A stretch of 64,000 nucleotides of DNA. Source: Asterochloris sp. CNOR1 (lineage: Eukaryota; Chlorophyta; Trebouxiophyceae; Trebouxiales; Trebouxiaceae). The position numbers and the translations under genes are program-made. Every line of letters starts with the position of its first letter. Position 1 is the stretch's first letter. Of this stretch, positions 32,694 through 44,358 are shown one piece after another. The stretch spans positions 620,001 through 684,000 of the forward strand of contig OZ017758.1 in assembly GCA_963969365.1 (NCBI GenBank). The letters run 5' to 3'. The notes below the pieces were generated by a model. The model did no database searches. It was not told the DNA's origin and worked only from the letters and a program-made list of their open reading frames with translations.

Positions 32694-35600
32694 ATGACCT
32701 ACCTTGTGAGCAGCGACATGATGCAGACCTTTCGGGATCTGAACTGCCTGTCAGAGCAGTCTCTGCAGGTTTTGACAGAGCTGGGATTTGTCCATCCAAC
32801 TCCAGTGCAGTCTGCAGTGCTGCCCCTGCTGTTAGAGCAAAATAAGGATGTGGCAGTGGATGCCTGCACCGGCTCAGGGAAGACCCTGGCATTCCTGCTG
32901 CCAGTTATTGAGAGGCTGCGCCGCCTGGAGGACCCGCTGAAGGCCCAGCAGGCCAGTCATCTGCTTACCGGCAGCAAGCAGCTGTGTGACTGATTCACAT
33001 AGTGGCAGGACCTTGGAAGGGACACACCGATCATATCCATTACCCGTTGGGCACTGCCTGCAGGTGGCTGCTGTTGTCGTCACCCCTACCAGGGAGCTGG
33101 CCTCACAGATCTACAAAGTTGCTCAGCCTCTCTTTGCCACTGTCCAAGGGCTCTCATCGGCGCTGCTGGTCGGTGGCAGGTGCACAGCTTTACATCTGCT
33201 CCTGGCGCCAGCGTGCCAGCTTGTGAGCCTTGCTTGGCCGGCAGCTGTATTGTGGGAACGGTGGCGCTTTGTCTGCTCATGTTTACAGCGAGCTTGGTTA
33301 CTGGGACTTCGCTTGTGGACGTTGTGCAGGTCTGTTTTGCAAGTGTGCGACTTGTAGGCGCTGCAGGCTCTGAGGGTTCACCTGCACCCCTGCTGCAGCG
33401 CAGTGGCAGATGATGTGGCCGGGCTGAAGGAACATGGGGCACATGTGCTCATCGGCAGCCCCGGCAGGATATGGGACGTCATGCAGCGCTGCTCGGGGTG
33501 GCTGCAGCTCAGTGCGCTGGAGGTCCTTGTCTTGGATGAGGCCGACCGCTTGCTGGACATGGGCTTCAAGTGCGAGCCCACCGAGCTCAATGCTGCATGC
33601 AAAGTGGCTGCTGTTCAGAGCTTGGCAGGTCCTTGTGTTGGAGAAAGTTTGACCACCCTTCTGGACATGGGCTCCGATGATATCAGCTCTGTGCTGCATG
33701 TAGTGCATGAATCATGTGAAGGGGTTCACAGCCTGCAGAGGAACAGAGGCTAGTCTTAGACTTGAACTGAACGGTGCACCATCTTGGTGCACACCTCCCG
33801 GTGTTGCACATCACATGCACAGAGGTTGCTTGTCAGGTAGGAGACAGATGGTCTATTGGACGTGGGCTGGTGGTAAGCAATACTGTGCCTTCATGGGTTG
33901 CTCAGAGGTCTTGCCTGTGCCTGCAGGCGGCAGGTGGATGCCATAATGGCTGCTCTGCCCCGCCAGCGCCGCACAGGTGGGCGACTTGCTCGTTGCGCTG
34001 CACAGATCAGCGCTGTCAGTGAGGCTTCCGTGCATCAGCACTGTCATGCCGCATGCTGGCACCGCCACAAGCCTAGTGATGCCTTGTGCTGGCAGGTGCT
34101 GCCTTGCACACAGCATGCGCTCTGAGGCAGCTGGCAGAGCCCACTACCCCCCAGAGAGTCCTCTCTGGCACGCTGCCTGCAGGCCCCTTCTCACCCCTGG
34201 CACGCTGCCCGCAGGCCTCTTCTCAGCCACCCAGACAGAGGCAGTGGAGCAGCTGGCGCGAGCAGGGCTCAGGAACCCTGTCCGTGTGAATGTTGTCACC
34301 AATGTATCAGTGCCTGCCCCTGCCCCTTCCGCCAGGTCAGGCACAGTCCAGGCCACCCCAGCAGCTGAAGAGCTCCAGCCAGCCGCAGCTGCAGCTGCTG
34401 CCCTTGGAAGTCGGCGCACCCCTGCCAGCCTGGCTCTGCAGTACATAGTCTGCGAAAGCACTCAGAAGCTGGACGTGCTGGCCGCCTTCCTGCAGGTGAG
34501 GCTGTGCAGCTGCAAATACTGCGACCGGAGCACCCTACGCATGAGGGGTGGTGTCAGCCGTAGACCCCTTTGCCTTGCCCCTGGAGCTAATTTTGGGGTC
34601 GTTGACATGGCTGCTGCAGGCACGCTGTTGCTGTTGTTGACAATGTATATGCACAAGCAAGTAGCTAGAGGCTGTGCTCTGCACACACATGCTGCAGCCA
34701 GCCAGGCTCTGTCCCTGCTTACTGCAGGCGCACCATGATCAGAAGGTCATGGTCTACATGCTGACCTGTGCCTGCGTGGATTACTATGCTGACGTCCTGG
34801 CACAGCTGAAGCCGAAACAGCTTCAAGGGGTGCGCATGACAGCGCTGCATGGCAAGATGAAGCAGGCGGCACGGGAAAAGGCGCTGGCGCAGTTTGCAAA
34901 TGAGCCAGCAGGTGGGTCTGCACAATCGTGCTCTGGGTTCTGCAGAGTGGCCATCCTGTGCTGTCATCTGCATCCAAGCAGACCCTGATGGTGCGCTTGA
35001 GGACTTGCGTGCTGTTCCTTGCCCTGGATGCCAGCCAAGCAACACTGGGGCAGGATCCCCACAGCTTGCACGCTCATGGTACCAATGGCTTTGACTCAGA
35101 ACCCTTGATAGGATCAGCCAAAAGACCTCATCATCCTCCTGACTGGCCGACGCGTGTACAGCCGCCCACAGGCTGGACATTCCCTGACTGCCTTGCACCC
35201 TGTGCTGCAGGCTGCCTGCTGTGCACAGACGTGGCTGCGCGGGGGCTGGACATCCCAGACGTCAAGTGGATCGTGCAGTTCGACCCGCCGCAGGACCCAT
35301 CCACCTTTGTGCACCGTGTGGGCCGCACTGCGCGCATGGGGAGAGCAGGCAGCGCGCTTGTTCTGCTGCTACCCCATGAGGAGCCCTATGTGGCCTTCCT
35401 GAAGCTGCGCAAGGTGGGGCTGCCTGCAGCTGTGCCCTCAGGAAGGCTGATGAGTAACAAAGCACAGATGGGGATCCTGTGGCAGACAGCACAGCCTGTC
35501 TCAAGGTCCCTGCTCCAAGGCAGCCTGAGGGCATGCACGCAGCGCACAGCACCCAGCAGGGTGGTAACCTCAAGCCTGTGGCTCCTTGTGTAGGTGCCCA

Positions 35601-36480
35601 TGCAGCAGCAGGTCCTGCCGCCACTGGCAGCCCCGTCACTGGTGCCAGCCCTTCGCGCTGCTGCTGAGCAGGACCGCGCAGTCCTGGACAGAGCTCTCAA
35701 GGCCTTTGTCTCATGTGTGAGGGGCTACAAGGAGCACCAGTGTAGCTACATCTTCAGGCTGGAGGAGCTCGACCTGGGAGCCCTGGCAATGGCTGTTGGG
35801 CTGCTGCAGCTGCCCAAAATGGCTGAGGTCAAGAAGGCTGGGAAGCTGACCAGCTTCAAGCCGTCCACTGTGGATCCCAGCACTGTCAAGGTCAGGAAGG
35901 GGGCCCAGTCATGGCTGTGGGACTGCTGCAGCTGCCCAACATGGCAGAGGTCCAGACAGCTGAGGGTTGTCGGCAGCCTCAGGCACTCACCAGTCAATTG
36001 CCACATTATTGACAACACTGCACAATCTCAGGGCATCCTGCTGTGAAGGTTGCTTTGTGGTTCCCGCTGTGGAGCCCGATGCAGATTTGACCTTCACTAC
36101 ACTGCAAGAGTCGCTCTGCATAGTGCCGAGCCATTGGCTCAAAATTGTCATAGGACTGCAGCGCCTGTGTGCTGCGGAGCCTTGCAACACTCTGTGTGCT
36201 TATGACCGCTCCTGTTGTCCTGCTGCAGTACAAGGATAAGGCACGCCAGAAACAGTATGCAAAGCAGCTGCAAAGAAAGCAGCAGCTGACAGAGCAAATG
36301 CGGGCAGCCAAACAGGTGCCCAACCAGAAAGTGCAGAAGCGACTGCCAGCAGCCAAGCGTCGGGCAAGCGAGTTGCATCAGGATGAGGCAGACTTTGCCA
36401 AGGAGTGTCGGCTGCTGAAGAAGCTCCAGCGCGGGAAGATCACCCAGGAGGAGTTTGATGAGCAGATGGAGGCCGTCTAG
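32694..36480 (+). CDS. SPB4: DEAD-box RNA helicase Spb4/DDX55 (ribosome biogenesis)
   Basis: Nucleolar ATP-dependent helicase acting in 60S (25S rRNA) maturation. The ATG at 32694 is followed by [20 protein letters not shown] (Q motif region), then [20 protein letters not shown] (motif I), [20 protein letters not shown] (Ia), [16 protein letters not shown] (Ib), [15 protein letters not shown] (II), [20 protein letters not shown] (III), [58 protein letters not shown] (V) and [19 protein letters not shown] (VI). Spb4-type helices follow ([31 protein letters not shown]). A Lys/Arg-rich tail at 36230-36480 ends [10 protein letters not shown]. There are about ten exons. Several introns hold degenerate exon copies, listed separately. 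Confidence 0.95.
33500..33675 (+). repeat. Copy of the SPB4 DEAD-motif exon in the next intron
   Basis: 33500-33570 encodes the DEAD motif. 33608-33674 repeats it with changes: GCAGGTCCTTGTGTTGGA matches GGAGGTCCTTGTCTTGGA, and both end CTGGACATGGGCT. The copy has lost the DEAD codons and is frame-disrupted, so it is not a usable exon. Confidence 0.8.
34166..34226 (+). repeat. Tandem 3' splice sites 32 bp apart in SPB4
   Basis: TGGCACGCTGCCTGCAGGCC near 34166 is repeated as TGGCACGCTGCCCGCAGGCC near 34198, each followed by CTTCTCA. Only the second continues into the conserved [12 protein letters not shown] exon. Use of the first would add 32 nt and shift the frame. Confidence 0.8.
35778..35966 (+). 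repeat. Copy of an SPB4 exon in its downstream intron (121-bp offset)
   Basis: Exon 35778-35845 and intron segment 35899-35966 both carry GGCTGT(T)GGGCTGCTGCAGCT-like sequence, then GCCCAA(A/C)ATGGC(T/A)GAGGTC. The exon encodes [20 protein letters not shown]; the copy has indels. Confidence 0.85.
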
Positions 36481-36864
36481 GCAGTGCTGGTGATCAGGGT
36501 TGTGTATCAGGAAATGATTTGGACAGTAGGCGGCGGCAGTAGACCACTAGGGGGACACATTGAATGATTTGATTGCTTCATCAACCTACACAGAGAAAGA
36601 CTCCATTGTCATAGCTGCACGGCAGTTGGCTTAGCCCCTCTGGTGTTTCACCAAGTGGTGTCTGCCTAGAGGGCAAGATACAACTTTCTGTGATGCAGCA
36701 CACTGCATGACGCAATGGAAAGGCGAAGCCACATCTGAGGGAGAGGAGCCATGGTCTAGGGACCAGGCATCTCAAATCTTGAGAATATGTCTTCGATGAT
36801 GCACAGTTTGTCTCGATCCATCTTGTGATCTGTAATGTGCATTGTCAGATAGGAGGTGGCCAGC
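36481..36864. other. SPB4-MOG1 intergenic region
   Basis: 384 bp between two same-strand genes. It should hold the SPB4 3' UTR and MOG1 promoter and 5' UTR. No open frame with family similarity is present, and no clear poly(A) or TATA element was identified. Confidence 0.5.
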
Positions 36865-38489
36865 ATGGAGACAAGGCAGTTCTTTGGTGGAGCGATCGAT
36901 GTGCAGCTGCCCTCACGCTTTCAGGATGTGAGTGACTTCAGACCAGTGCCAAACAACCAAGAGGCGAGACTTTCGATGTGACCGATTGAAGTGATTGCAC
37001 CTAGAGAGCCAGTTCACAGATGCAACACAATGGGATGCAGGTGTGGACAGATGCTGATAAAGACCAGTCCCTTGTGCTGGACATTGTGGTGAGTATGCAA
37101 GCCCAGCAAACCTGTGCAGCCAGCTTTTATGCACTGATCAGGAATTACTTGTAAGTCAGCAGCACTGTCCCTCTTGCTGTGCAGGAGCATAGTGCTGTTC
37201 CCAATAATGCTGCAGTGGCGTTCTACTTCCAGGACCTGGCCCAACAAAATGAGGCAGTCCGGTCTCAGTTGCAATCGCAGACACCCCTGGGTGAGTACGG
37301 CTTCAATTGATGGAGAGTCCTTGATTGCTGCATGCTGCTGTCAAGGTTCCACACTGCAGGCGCATCAAGGTCAGGCACAGGCTGTGGTCACCCTGGTCTG
37401 CTGGCCGCCTGTGCAGCTTGAATCCACTGGAAAATCTGATGTCATCACATCTGAAGCAGGGGTGGATCCAGCCTGGAACTCAGCAATCTGATGTCAGATG
37501 CAGGGCACTTGCTCCCTCCAGGACCCCGTTCGACATGCTCAACAGCTGTGCTCTGCCAAGCCAGGCCCCGGGATGTCCACGAGCAGCATTGCGTGTGCTG
37601 CCTGCAGGGCCCCAGGACGTGCCAGGTGTGCTGCGAGAGGCCTACAGAGCCATGGGCACTGGGTCGCAGTTAGTGTCCAAGGGCAGGCAGGGTGCTGAGG
37701 CAGCCAACCAGGTGCAGGTCAGTCCTTCAGATTTTGATGTACTCTCCATTGACAAACAGCAGAGACAGGCCCTGCATATGTCTCAGGAGCAACTGGCCTG
37801 CGCCTCAGGCGCTAAGGATGCCCATGGTGCTGCTGCAGCATGTCCAGACGCAAGCACGCCATACGTGGGTGTGGTTGCTGGCTGGCTGTGCCTTGCCCAT
37901 CAGTGCCTGCCGTTGTGATGAGCTGCCCCGCAGGCTATCAGGCAAGTGAACAGGCAGATGACTGGCAACTGGGTCAGACAGAGCACTTGCGCGTCTGCCA
38001 TGAGTGCATGGGCTGCCTGAAGGTGCTGCGACCTCCAGGTTTCCAGACAAAGTAGGCTCAAGCAGTCATTGTTGCAAACAGCAAATGCAAGCGGGAGTTA
38101 GCCAATCACGCTTGGCGCTGCCATGCAAGGCAACGGTTCTAGGAGCCTCATTGGCAGGAGCTTGATCAGAAGGACGATGGCTTCTGTCAGCACTTGTTCT
38201 GGCCGCCTGTAGGTGCTGTTGACTTCCACTCATGTGGAGCTGCTGGCCACGGATGGGTCTTGCTGGCTGCCTGCAGGTGCAGCTAGCTGTGGTTCGGCTG
38301 AAGGAGCTGGAGACAGATTTGCTGATCACCCTCAACACCCCCGAGCACATCAGCCCGCTCAGCGCTGCAGCCCGGCATGCTGGGGATGGTGCCAAGACTG
38401 GCAATGAGGCGGCTGGCCTCTTCAGGCAGATCATCCACACTCTCAGGATCAATGACTACAGCTTGTTCGTCCATGACACAGAGGATTGA
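36865..38489 (+). CDS. MOG1: Mog1/RANGRF-like Ran-binding protein
   Basis: Mog1 binds the GTPase Ran and stimulates nucleotide release in nuclear import. Exon 1 (36865-36963) reads METRQFFGGAIDVQLPSRF, then QDVSDFRPVPNNQE, the classic Mog1 start (LFGGAI...DVS..R..P..QE). Exon 2 (37041-37089) has DADKDQSLVLDIV. Exon 3 (~37184-37289) has NNAAVAFYFQDLAQQNEAV. Exon 4 (~37610-37717) has GSQLVSKGRQGAEAANQ. Exon 5 (~38278-38489) has AVVRLKELETDLLITLNTPE, FRQIIHTLRINDYSLFV and a stop at 38487. Exon 1 joins exon 2 through an apparent GC-AG intron (36964-37040). At about 170 residues the length fits the family. Confidence 0.88.
36964..37040 (+). other. Apparent GC-AG intron in MOG1
   Basis: Exon 1 ends CAAGAG and the intron opens GCGAGA, ending GGGATGCAG. 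This junction is phase 0 and restores NNQE-VWTDADKDQ. The nearby GT donor (GTGACC) puts the next exon out of frame. The GCGAGA donor is less typical than GCAAG, so this is weaker than the GYRA case. Confidence 0.6.
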
Positions 38490-39237
38490 AATGCACTGGG
38501 ACTGCCCCTTCCAGCAGGGGTTGTTCACTTTGCACCAGCCGTTCAGGAATTGCACAGCTCAGGTTGATTCGGACCATACGGCATCCTGATGAACAGTAGG
38601 AAAATGGGCACATCTGAGTTCAACTGCCTGAACAGGTCAAAGCTAACCACCCTGACCTGCGTGATTGCAATCCATCCTGATCAGCGGGGCTTGTACAGCT
38701 CAGGGGCTTGGCAACAATCACATTGCCTCGCTGCGGCCTTCCGGAACATCATCGCATGCCAGGACTTCAGAGCCCGGGCAATGAGGTACCTGCTGCCAGT
38801 CTATGCCCACATTCATGTCGAGCTCAGCTATGCCCAGTCAGGTCAACTGCGTCAAGAGCTCTCTCCGACTGGGTCAGCATCGGCAGTTTTGCCTCCCATG
38901 CCGTTGCTAGAAGGCAGGGCTGTCTCTGAATGCATCTGACAGCCCGCACGGTGGAGCATTGCATTGAATGACTCCATGCACCTTCACATGCACCGGGCTG
39001 CCCTGGGGGCGGGCCGCGGGCTCCAGCATCAGGCGGCAAGGGTGGCATGGGCCTACCTTGGTCACCTGGGCGCCGTTCAGGCAGGATGGGCATGACAGCA
39101 ACCCTTGACACCTACATCCAGCAGGGGTGCTCTCATTGTCCAGACACCTGCTGCAGGAAGCACCCGCCCAGCCCGAGCAGGGCCCCAGCAGTGGGGTCCT
39201 GGACAGCCCGCGTCCTGGCCCGGCCGGTGTGGCCGGC
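38490..39237. other. Region between MOG1 and the TTL-like gene
   Basis: About 750 bp. An ATG-initiated 116-codon frame at 38589-38939 has no recognisable motif. The TTL-like gene probably has one or more 5' exons here that I could not define. No other structure was seen. Confidence 0.45.
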
Positions 39238-42200
39238 ATGGGCGCAACCAGCCTGCAGCCGCCCTTCCGCTGCTGTGTCCTGCCGGGCAACGAGTCTGTG
39301 CTGATGGGAGCGGCCATGGCGAAGCGCAGCTGGTGGCACAGCGTGGCCAAGGGGGAGCCGTGCCACTTCTGGTGGGGCGGCAACGGGCAGCGCCCCACCT
39401 GGTCCGGGCATGCAGGTGGGCCGTCAGACCATCCAATCAGACCATTGGACCATCAAGTGCACCGCCTGCGAGGTGCACTGCCGCTGGGGGTCCCATCCTG
39501 AGGGACCTGATGGCCCCTGCCATCAGCCTGCACACAGCGGAGCCAGCTGAGGGACGGGCCAGCGCCCTGCACTTGGGGGCAGAGGGCAGCACAGGGGGTT
39601 GTCATGCATGCCAAGGGGATACGCTCTGCCACTTCTGGTGGTGCGGCATCAGGCAGCGTCCCAGCCGCTTGGACCAGGAGCGCTTCTGCCCTGCACAGGT
39701 GCTGAGGGCAGCGAAGATGTTGCTGCCTGTCAGGGTGGCAGGCCTGAGGGCACCAGGGGAACTGCCTGTCGAGACAGCTTCTCGCGAGTCATTCACCAGA
39801 TTCTATCCGATGCTGTCTGATGCTGCCCACCCAGCAGAACAGCTTGGCAATTGTGATGCAGCAAAGCCTCCCAGTCATCTTCCCTGCCTAGCTTGCCCCA
39901 GCAAGCGTCCACTAGGGGCTGCAGACCCACAAGGGGTGGTCCAGCAGGCGGAGGAGCACAACAAATGTGCAGCCACTGCTGCGCTTGCTGTGGCAATTGT
40001 GCCCCCAGAAGCGCAGCCTGAACAGCTCAGCAGTGCCGATCGGGGGTCGTGTGTCTTGGTCATAGGCTAAGTTGCCTGCTGTGCCTGCAGATGCGCAGCG
40101 GCTAGTGAACCAGGTGGAGGGGCACTCTGAGATCTGTGCCAAGGCGCGCCTGGCGGAGAACATGCGCAAGTATGCCATCGAGCGCAAAGCCAGCTGTCCC
40201 TGGATCCCGGAGACTCACGTCCTGACGGCAGGCATGCAGAATGGTGGGCTCTGGCGGCCAAGCGGGGGGCATGAAAACAGTACTTGGGTGCAGGGCCATG
40301 GACGCCAGACTGCAGGCCTGCAGACTGGTGGAAGCATGCAGGCACACTACATTGCAAGGACCCAGGCTGCCGTGACTGCCCGTGATGTATGCCCAGACTG
40401 CTGGCCTGCAGCATGACCAGTGATGGGCCAGACTGGAGTGTAAGGACCAAAATCCACGTCGTGACTGCCAGCCTGACATCTGGCATGCCTTGCTGCCTCT
40501 GGTGCACAGCCTGCGTAGGCTGGGCCGAAGAGGAGTTTTGGTGTAAGTCTCTGGTGCACAGCTGAGCTGCAGAGGCTGGGCAGCAAGGCCTGTCAAAGCT
40601 CAGGTCACCAAAGCACATGTATTGGCCTGGGCCCATGGACTTTGCTGGGCACCACCTGTTGCTGCTGGCGGCTGCTGAGAGCGCCGTTCCCTGCTGCAGC
40701 TGGGAAGCTCAGCCTCCTCAAGAAGGCATACAACAGGCTGGCAGAGAGCAGCGGTGAGATGCACAGACACAGGCCCGCTGTCAGCTACGTGCATGCCACA
40801 CATGCACAGTCCAGCTGCATCGTGCCATTTGCAGCACATTTGTTGTGCAGCGTGAGCCACCACTGAGGTGCTCTAGCTGCCAAGGGCTCAGCAAGTGTGC
40901 CCCTGAAAGCAAGACCTTACCTCCCCGACGTGACGCTCATCACATGTGACAACTCCTGCAGGCGTTGTGTGGATTGTGAAGCCCAGTGGGCGCAACAGGG
41001 GCAATGGCATTGAGGTGGTGGGCAGCTTCATAGAAATTGAGAAGCACCTGCGCCTGGCCAAGTGAGACCGGGTGTGCCTTCGTCTGTTTCTGGAAAGAGT
41101 GGGCTGCTTCATCAGAGTGCCTCTCGCTTTGACCTCTGCTTGGCCAAGTCAGGGAGGCTGTGTCTTGTGCTGCTGCGTTGTGGGCAGCACCTGGCCAGTC
41201 TGCAGCGAGGGCTCCCTGACGGCTGCTGCATGCCTGCATGAGCTGGGTGCTGCTTGCTGCCTCGGAGAGGCCATCACGTGGCATCGTTGCATGATAATCA
41301 ACGATTGTGCTGGCCTGCCTCCCTGTGGTGTGCTGTCTGACTGGCACCCTGGATCAGCTGCCTGCTGACCGACCACCTTGGACAAGCCTGTAACACTACT
41401 ATGCATCCTGCCTGCACAGAAGCACATGCGCTGCTGCACCCTGCCCACACTGCAGTCCCGGACATGCCGCTGGCCACCCAGTCCGTCCTGCACAACTGAC
41501 ATCCAGCTGGTTGAGTACAAGCACACTCAGCTGCTGCTGTAGGCTTGCGTCAGTGAGGACCCGGCCAAACCTGCAGTACACCCACTGAGGTCTGCAGGAG
41601 CACATTGAGGTGCTGCACCCTGCCTACGCTGCATTCACAGATGTGCCCCGCTGACCATCCGCCCTGTGCCCGCCACCCCTGCAGACCAGACACCCAGTGG
41701 GTCGTGCAGAAGTACATCGAGCGTCCCCTGCTGATTGGTGGGCGCAAGTTTGACATCCGCAGCTATGTCCTGCTGGCCCCCGACCACAAGGTCTACATGT
41801 TCCGGGAAAGCTACGTGCGCACCAGCAGCACGCCCTTTGACATTGCCAACCTGGCTGACAGGTGGGTGCGCTGGTGCACCATGGGAGATGGGTCCCTGGC
41901 ATGCACATCCCTCCCATGCAGGTTGTTGTTGGGTATCCAGGGAGCGGCTGTCTGCTGCCAGGCAGCTCTGTCCAGTCTTTCTGTTCTCACCGCACTGGAA
42001 TCGGCCCCTGCTGCAGTACACGCGCGAGACAAGCAAGATACTAGTCAGACAGATGAGTGCAGGCTTCAAGAGGCTCTGCGCAGCCCCCGCTGGAGCGTCG
42101 CAGGTTGCTGATGTGAAGTTGCGGCTGCCCTGCAGGTCCGCCCACCTGACCAACGATGCGGTGCAGATCAACTTTGACCACTACGGCAGCTTCGAGGACG

Positions 42201-44088
42201 CCAACAAGCTGACCATGGAGGCGCTGCAGGAGCTATTTGCCGGCCAGGTGGGCTTGGCGCTGGCAGCAGGCCTGACGCAGGGCCCCAGGTCTCGCTTGTG
42301 CCTCACCCCCCACACTGTGCTGCTCCATGCCTGCTGGACCAGCTCCCCTGGTCAAGCAACATGCCAGGACTCAAAGCAGGACAGCGAACCCCTCTGCAAG
42401 GGCCAGGGGACGGACTGGATCAGCAGTATTGCCAGCTCCGGGGGATGGTGTGCTGCCCAGCCAAGGGACATTTTTGCTGTATGCGGCCTGCTGCCCTGCA
42501 GATGAATCTGGATGAGGACTTTGGCTGCCCTGCGGGGTGGGTGCTGATCTGCAGCAGGTTTCAGGCACCAACTGCTGCCCTGCAGATGGATCTGAAGGGG
42601 GACATCGTGCCCCAGATGCGGGAGTGCGCTAGGCACGCCTTCACGGCCGTGCTGAGCAAGCTCAATCCTCTGCGGCGGCAGTGGTGCTTTGAGCTGTTTG
42701 GGCTGGACTTCATGATTGATGCTGACTTCAAGGTGGGTGAGGCAGCTGTTTGCTGCATCTGCATGACATGGAACGACTTCTCCCTGGGGACTGACCCAAC
42801 ACCGAACGGTGAAACGTCAACATCAGGTGGCAGCAGCTGGTTCTCTGTATTCGATGGCCCTTCATGGCAGCCTTGTCACACATCTTGCTTGGTGCCTGCA
42901 GGTGTACCTGATAGAGGTCAATACCAGCCCTGCTCTGGTGCGGCATGGGGAGGTGCTCAAAGACCTGCTGCCACGCGTCATAGAGGAAGTTGTGCAGAAG
43001 GTAGGCCCTGCACTGCGCGTCATACTCAGGGTGGCGCACCTCAGCAACGAGCTGATGTCCTCGCTGGCATGGTGAGTAGGGTTCTCTGCTCTTTGCATGT
43101 CAGCAACACCGCAGCCTGACACAAAATCCTTGGAGAGTGCTGCTCCTGTTAACCTAAGAGCACAAGGTCTCTGCCTGGGTTCGCCTGAGCGTTCAAAACC
43201 AAAAGAAAGCCGTGAGGACCACTGGGGCAGCTCTGGCTATTTGCTGTAGGCAGTGCATAAGGGCTGCAGCAGCCCACAAGCCTGCCTGTGCTGCAGGCTG
43301 TGGACCCCTACTTTCCTGCTCCCACCCCTGAGGCGGCTGCGCACCTGCAGCCGCTGTCCAGCTTTGAGCTGCTCATTGACACCCCCGATGGGCGCAACAT
43401 GCGCAAGTCCATCAGCGGCAGCGGGCGAGGGGCATATAACAGTGTGATTGCCGCACAGGTGCCTGACAATATCATTTGCTGGCACCTGAGAGCATGACAT
43501 TGTCGACACCGCCCACATGTCCATCAACCCCTCCATGTTGGCTGCTCATATGCATTTGTGGGGCATGCTGGCCATGCAGACCAAGCAAAGGTTGCTGGAA
43601 TGCACCAGGTTGCAGGCAGCTTCTAATTTCAAGCGTCTTTGGCGGCCTCTTCAGATCCCGCTCATGCTCAGTATCTTCTTGTACAGCAGGAACGTGTGTT
43701 CAGGCGCAGTGCCAGCAGCAGCAATGCCAGCACACTCAGCACTGCCAGTGGGGCAGCTGCAGCTGTCCGCAGCACGGCTCCTGAGGGGCAGCAGCCAGCG
43801 GCTCCAGGCCTCTCTGACAGCTCAGACGCCAGCAGCATGGGCAGCGGTGTCGTCTCCCCTGGTAACACTGTGACAGCCTCTAGCCGCCAGCGCAAGCTGC
43901 TGCAGCAGCAAGGGTCAGGCAGCCCATCCTCATCTGACAGTGACTTTCCCCAGCAGCCCAAGCTGCTGAAGATGACATCAGGTGCAGCTGCTGCTGGCCC
44001 TGGGGCACCTTACAGGAGCGTTGTCACCCTGATGCCCGCAAGGTCCTTGCGGCACACAGGCAGCAATAAGGCGGCATTCAGAGTGTGA
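39238..44088 (+). CDS. Tubulin-tyrosine ligase-like (TTLL) protein
   Basis: ATP-grasp ligase family that adds Tyr, Glu or Gly to tubulin or other proteins. The first solid exon gives LQPPFRCCVLPGNESVLMG and AKRSWWHSVAKGEPCHFWWG. Its true start may be further 5'; ATG 39238 is the first in-frame Met. Next come LVNQVEGHSEICAKARLAEN (~40091), LSLLKKAYNRLAES (~40707), VVWIVKPSGRNRGNGIEV (ATP-binding, ~40965), WVVQKYIERPLLIGGRKFDI (~41700), HLTNDAVQINFDHYGSFEDA (~42140), LRRQWCFELFGLDFMIDADF (~42670), VYLIEVNTSPALVRHGEVLK (metal/ATP site, ~42903) and SSFELLIDTPDGRNMRKSIS (~43360). A long Ser/Ala-rich tail follows to TGA 44088. Substrate specificity (tyrosination or glutamylation) is not clear. Confidence 0.88.
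39340..39680 (+). repeat. Copy of a TTL-like exon in its downstream intron
   Basis: Exon 39340-39415 includes TGCCACTTCTGGTGGGGCGG followed by a CAGCG(C/T)CCCA block. The segment 39600-39680 repeats this as TGCCACTTCTGGTGGTGCGG, CAGGCAGCGTCCCAGC. The encoded PCHFWWGGN becomes LCHFWWCGI in the copy. Confidence 0.8.
41400..41690 (+). repeat. Tandem units ahead of the WVVQKYIERP exon of the TTL-like gene
   Basis: 41400-41475 and 41590-41670 both carry GCTGCACCCTGCC(C/T)AC and CGCTGCATTCACAG or ACTGCAGTCCCGG, followed by GACATGCC or GATGTGCC and CC(A/C)GTCCGTCCTGC-like stretches. They lie within the intron whose acceptor is near 41682. Confidence 0.6.
42490..42604 (+). repeat. Duplicated 3' splice site and exon start, 84-bp offset, TTL-like gene
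   Basis: GCTGCCCTGCAGATGAATCT at 42490 and GCTGCCCTGCAGATGGATCT at 42574 are nearly identical and both continue into acid-rich codons (NLDEDFG, DLKGDIV). Either TGCAG could act as an acceptor. The second joins the conserved exon directly. The 84 nt between them are a multiple of three and appear open in the same frame. Confidence 0.85.
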
Positions 44089-44358
44089 CGCACACCAGCA
44101 TGGCATGCGGTAACAGCAGCTAGGGGCCCAAAAGTTCCACAAAATTGACCAGGCATGGTGCACAGATCAGAAGACGCTCAGTACATCGTCCAGCAGACTC
44201 AATGACATGAATCAGATATACTGGGACAGGGCATGAACAGGTTTTTGTGAACTTGAGCGCTGTTCAATTTCTGACGGTCAGTGGCATGCTGAGCAGCACC
44301 TGCAGGTATGGTCAGGATGGGCAAGACCTAGAGGAGGGACAAACACTGAGCAGAGCGG

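Noticed and set aside
37935-37975. Extra MOG1 exon (AIRQVNRQMTGNW)
   Set aside because: Splice sites are plausible, but Mog1 homology runs directly from AEAANQ to QLAVVRLKELE with no room for it.
38589-38939. 116-codon ATG-started frame as an independent gene
   Set aside because: No motif, no fitting splice context and no support beyond length; could be 5' UTR of the TTL-like gene.
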